DNA of 22,754 bases from an uncultured bacterium (lineage in GTDB: Bacteria; Bacillota_I; Bacilli_A; RF39; UBA660), in NCBI GenBank assembly GCA_900314225.1, contig OMUM01000116.1, positions 1 through 22,754 on the forward strand, written 5' to 3'. This document shows positions 20,500 through 22,754 of the stretch, in pieces (position 1 is the stretch's first letter; each line of letters starts with the position of its first letter). The notes below the pieces were generated by a model that was given only the letters and a program-made list of their open reading frames with translations, was not told where the DNA came from and made no database searches. The position numbers were made by a program, and so were the translations under genes.

Positions 20500-20513
20500 C
20501 TAATAATATATTT

Positions 20514-20522
20514 GGAGGTGAT
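20514..20522 (+). promoter_or_regulatory. comEA ribosome binding site without a canonical start after it
   Basis: GGAGGTGAT is a long anti-Shine-Dalgarno match. No ATG, GTG or TTG in the comEA frame follows at a usable distance; ATA 20527 has the right spacing. Confidence 0.6.
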
Positions 20523-20526
20523 ATTT

Positions 20527-21213
20527 ATAACATTTAAATATCGTTATCGAAAACAAATAATTATTGGTATTTTATTATTTTTAATTATTAGTATAATAAT
20601 TTTCTTTTTAGTTAATTATTCTTTAAATAGAAAAGCTAATAATAGTAATGATGACAAAGAAATTGTAGAAGAAGTTACTAAAAAAGAAAACAAAAAAAGT
20701 AAAATTGAAGAATATAAAGTTGATATAAAAGGAGAAGTAATAAATCCTGGAATTTATACATTAAAGATTGATTCTCGTGTGATTGATGTTATTAATATGG
20801 CAGGAGGTTTAAGTGATAAAGCTGATACTTCAGTAATTAATTTAAGTAAAAAAATAAGTGATGAAATGGTAATTATAATATATAGTAAGCAAGAAGTTAG
20901 AAATTTTGAAGAAACTAAAGAAAAAGAAAAGATTATTCAAAATAAATGTATTAAAGCTAATGATAATGCTTTAAAAAATGATGCTTGTATAAGTTCAGAT
21001 AATAGTACTGTTGAGACAAATAATAAAGTATCTATTAATACTGGAACACAAGATGAATTAATGACATTACCTGGAATAGGAGAGTCTAAAGCTAAAGATA
21101 TTATAAAATATAGAGAAACTAATGGTAAATTTAATAGTATAGAAGATATAAAAAAAGTATCTGGTATAGGAGATAGTTTATTTGCTAAAATTAAGGAAAA
21201 TATTACTACATAG
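20527..21213 (+). CDS. comEA: competence protein ComEA, DNA receptor
   Basis: ComEA is the membrane-anchored receptor that binds incoming DNA at the cell surface. It has a basic N-terminus (KYRYRKQ), one membrane span (about 11-30) and a charged linker. An SLBB domain (about 66-120, DIKGEVINPGIYTL to MVIIIYSK) and a low-complexity linker with two Cys (141, 154) follow. It ends in a double helix-hairpin-helix DNA-binding domain (169-226), with SINTGTQDELMTLPGIG and VSGIGDSLFAKI. The start is uncertain: ATA 20527 sits 8 bases after GGAGG, while the only canonical in-frame codons are TTG 20512 and GTG 20518, which overlap the ribosome site. comEC follows, overlapping. Confidence 0.9.
   Translation: MTFKYRYRKQIIIGILLFLIISIIIFFLVNYSLNRKANNSNDDKEIVEEVTKKENKKSKIEEYKVDIKGEVINPGIYTLKIDSRVIDVINMAGGLSDKADTSVINLSKKISDEMVIIIYSKQEVRNFEETKEKEKIIQNKCIKANDNALKNDACISSDNSTVETNNKVSINTGTQDELMTLPGIGESKAKDIIKYRETNGKFNSIEDIKKVSGIGDSLFAKIKENITT
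21168..21174 (+). promoter_or_regulatory. comEC ribosome binding site inside comEA
   Basis: AGGAGAT ends 7 bases before TTG 21182. The comEC frame upstream is closed by TAG at 21167-21169, so TTG 21182 is the only canonical start available. Confidence 0.65.
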
Positions 21214-22754
21214 TGAATTATATTATTTAATATTTATTATTACTATTATAATTGCTATTATTAGATTAAATATACCTAAAAAGTCTATTTATAATAAAAA
21301 TACTAAAGAAGTAGTTGGAATAATTACTTCTATTTATAAAGATAATGATAAGATAAAAATAAATTTAAAATCTAAAGAGAAAATACTTGTAACTTATTAC
21401 TATAAGAAAAATATTAATCTGTCTCTTGGAGATAAAATAAAGGTATATGGAGACTTTAATATACCTATAGTAAATCATAATAAATATTTATTTAATTATA
21501 AAAAATATTTAAATAGAAAAAATATCTTTTATCAAGTTAACGCTAAAAATATTATTAAATTAAGTAGTAATAATAATATATATTATCTAATTAAAAATAA
21601 AATAATAAATAGGATACCTAATAGATATTTAAATACTTTTTTATTAGGTGATAAATCATATATTGATAAGAATGTTATTAGGAGTTATCAAGAAAATGGA
21701 ATAAGTCATTTATTTGCTATTAGTGGAATGCATATAACATTATTATCTGAATTAATTAAAAAAATATTAAAAAGATTTAAATTGGATGATTTAACTATTT
21801 ATAAAATAACTACAATATTTTTAATTAGTTACTTGTTATTAGTTGGTCTTTCTCCATCAATACTAAGAGGAGTATTATTTTATTTATTTTTTACAACTAA
21901 TAAATTGTTTTATTATTATATAGAATCAAATTATTTAGTTTTATTAATAATATCTATATCTTTATTAATAAATCCTAATTATATATTTGATGTTGGTTTT
22001 CAATATTCTTATTTAATAAGTTTTTCTTTAATTAATTTAATGAATAAAGAGTCTAATTATTTATTTAGTTTATTAAAAATTTCTATTATTTCATTTATAG
22101 TAGGTATTCCAGTTACTTTATATAATTTTTATCAAGTTAATTTATTAAGTATAATTTATAATTTATTTTATGTACCATTAGTTAGTATAATTATTTTTCC
22201 TTTTAGTTTAATTGTATTTATTTTTCCTAAATTAAATGTAATATATAATTTATTAATAATAGTTCTTGAAAAGACTTCTTTATATTTAAGTGAAATATCT
22301 TTATTTAAAATAGTATTTTTAAGATTACCTTCTATATTTTATTTAATATATTTAGTACTTATTTTTATTTATATTTTTAAAAAGAAAAATATTTATATTT
22401 ATATATTATTTATATTTTTATTAATTCATTATATGATTTCATTTGTTAGTAATAGTTGTTATATTAAATTTTTAGATGTTGGGCAAGGAGACTCTATATT
22501 AATACATGTTGATAAGAAAAATATTTTAATAGATACTGGTGGAAGTCCAACATATTCTAATGATAATGATGGAGAGATTTATTTTAATGTAATTTATCCT
22601 ACTCTTAAAAGTTCTGGCATTAAAAAAATTGATTATTTAATTTTATCTCATGGAGATAAGGATCATATAGGAGAAGCTAAAACATTAATAGATAATTTTA
22701 AAGTAGGTAGAGTAATATTTAATTGTGGTAATTTTAATTATTTAGAAAAGAAAT
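21182..22754 (+). CDS. comEC: competence protein ComEC/Rec2, DNA uptake channel (3' end outside the window)
   Basis: A polytopic membrane channel that carries single-stranded DNA into the cell. The frame is open to the window end (524 residues seen; B. subtilis ComEC has about 776). The start is MLKLRKILLLHSELYYLI with a TTG codon, then two N-terminal spans' worth of hydrophobic sequence and an OB-like extracellular region (about 45-140). The Competence domain contains NGISHLFAISGMHITLL (about 172-188), LVGLSPSILRG and many spans. The metallo-beta-lactamase-like domain begins FLDVGQGDS (430-438), with DTGG and SHGDKDHIG (metal motif HxDxDH, 490-495). All hallmark residues are intact. It overlaps comEA by 32 bases, so translation is probably coupled. 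No ATG occurs in frame before the Competence domain. Confidence 0.93.
   Translation, partial: MLKLRKILLHSELYYLIFIITIIIAIIRLNIPKKSIYNKNTKEVVGIITSIYKDNDKIKINLKSKEKILVTYYYKKNINLSLGDKIKVYGDFNIPIVNHNKYLFNYKKYLNRKNIFYQVNAKNIIKLSSNNNIYYLIKNKIINRIPNRYLNTFLLGDKSYIDKNVIRSYQENGISHLFAISGMHITLLSELIKKILKRFKLDDLTIYKITTIFLISYLLLVGLSPSILRGVLFYLFFTTNKLFYYYIESNYLVLLIISISLLINPNYIFDVGFQYSYLISFSLINLMNKESNYLFSLLKISIISFIVGIPVTLYNFYQVNLLSIIYNLFYVPLVSIIIFPFSLIVFIFPKLNVIYNLLIIVLEKTSLYLSEISLFKIVFLRLPSIFYLIYLVLIFIYIFKKKNIYIYILFIFLLIHYMISFVSNSCYIKFLDVGQGDSILIHVDKKNILIDTGGSPTYSNDNDGEIYFNVIYPTLKSSGIKKIDYLILSHGDKDHIGEAKTLIDNFKVGRVIFNCGNFNYLEKK

Noticed and set aside
20475..20500. Direct repeat of AAAGTCTTT
   Set aside because: Two partial copies in an AT-rich stretch, better explained as part of a weak terminator.
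21182..21213. Programmed frameshift joining comEA and comEC
   Set aside because: A TTG start with a good ribosome site explains comEC, and no slippery sequence is evident.

Overview
The window is strongly AT-rich, uses TGA as a stop (end of ylxR, end of smc) and TGG for Trp, and has strong purine-rich ribosome sites. Its core genes are Gram-positive in type: a PolC-like tail, rimP-nusA-ylxR-infB-rbfA, rpsO-pnp, smc, peptide deformylase, ftsW and comEA-comEC. This fits a Bacillota chromosome, most likely an uncultured, streamlined Bacilli lineage near the Mollicutes (RF39-like) that still has a wall. The lineage is inferred; no rRNA is present.

Positions 1-7166 hold a rearranged form of the Bacillus polC-rimP-nusA-ylxR-(ylxQ)-infB-rbfA-truB cluster. 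The end of polC is followed by a terminator. Next comes a fused VanY-type carboxypeptidase/TruB, then a J-domain/membrane/LysM protein with its own promoter. The rimP-nusA-ylxR-infB-rbfA operon follows behind an extended -10 promoter, a leader hairpin and a perfect AAGGAGGT. RimP is reduced to its N-terminal domain, NusA carries an acidic insertion, and ylxQ is absent.

Positions 7198-12533 hold a VUT-like membrane protein convergent with a CPBP membrane protease, then rpsO (with a structured leader) and pnp. A small Ser-rich protein with an SPDTG sorting-like signal and a degenerate polysaccharide-deacetylase-like protein, at the place of B. subtilis ylxY, follow.

Positions 12561-17331 hold smc, translationally coupled (ATGA) to a membrane J-domain protein. 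This is convergent with def, and a 51-residue YjcZ-like microprotein lies on the minus strand behind def.

Positions 17273-22754 hold ftsW, two small three-helix membrane proteins, a stand-alone GdpP-type DHH/DHHA1 phosphodiesterase behind a combined terminator/promoter dyad, comEA (with no canonical start after its ribosome site) and comEC, which starts at TTG inside comEA and runs off the window.

Most of the window is housekeeping: translation, RNA decay, chromosome organisation, wall synthesis and DNA uptake. I see no mobile element, CRISPR array, tRNA or rRNA. The unusual content is the domain architectures (VanY-TruB, J-TM-LysM), the SMC-coupled J-protein, and small envelope proteins without known function.
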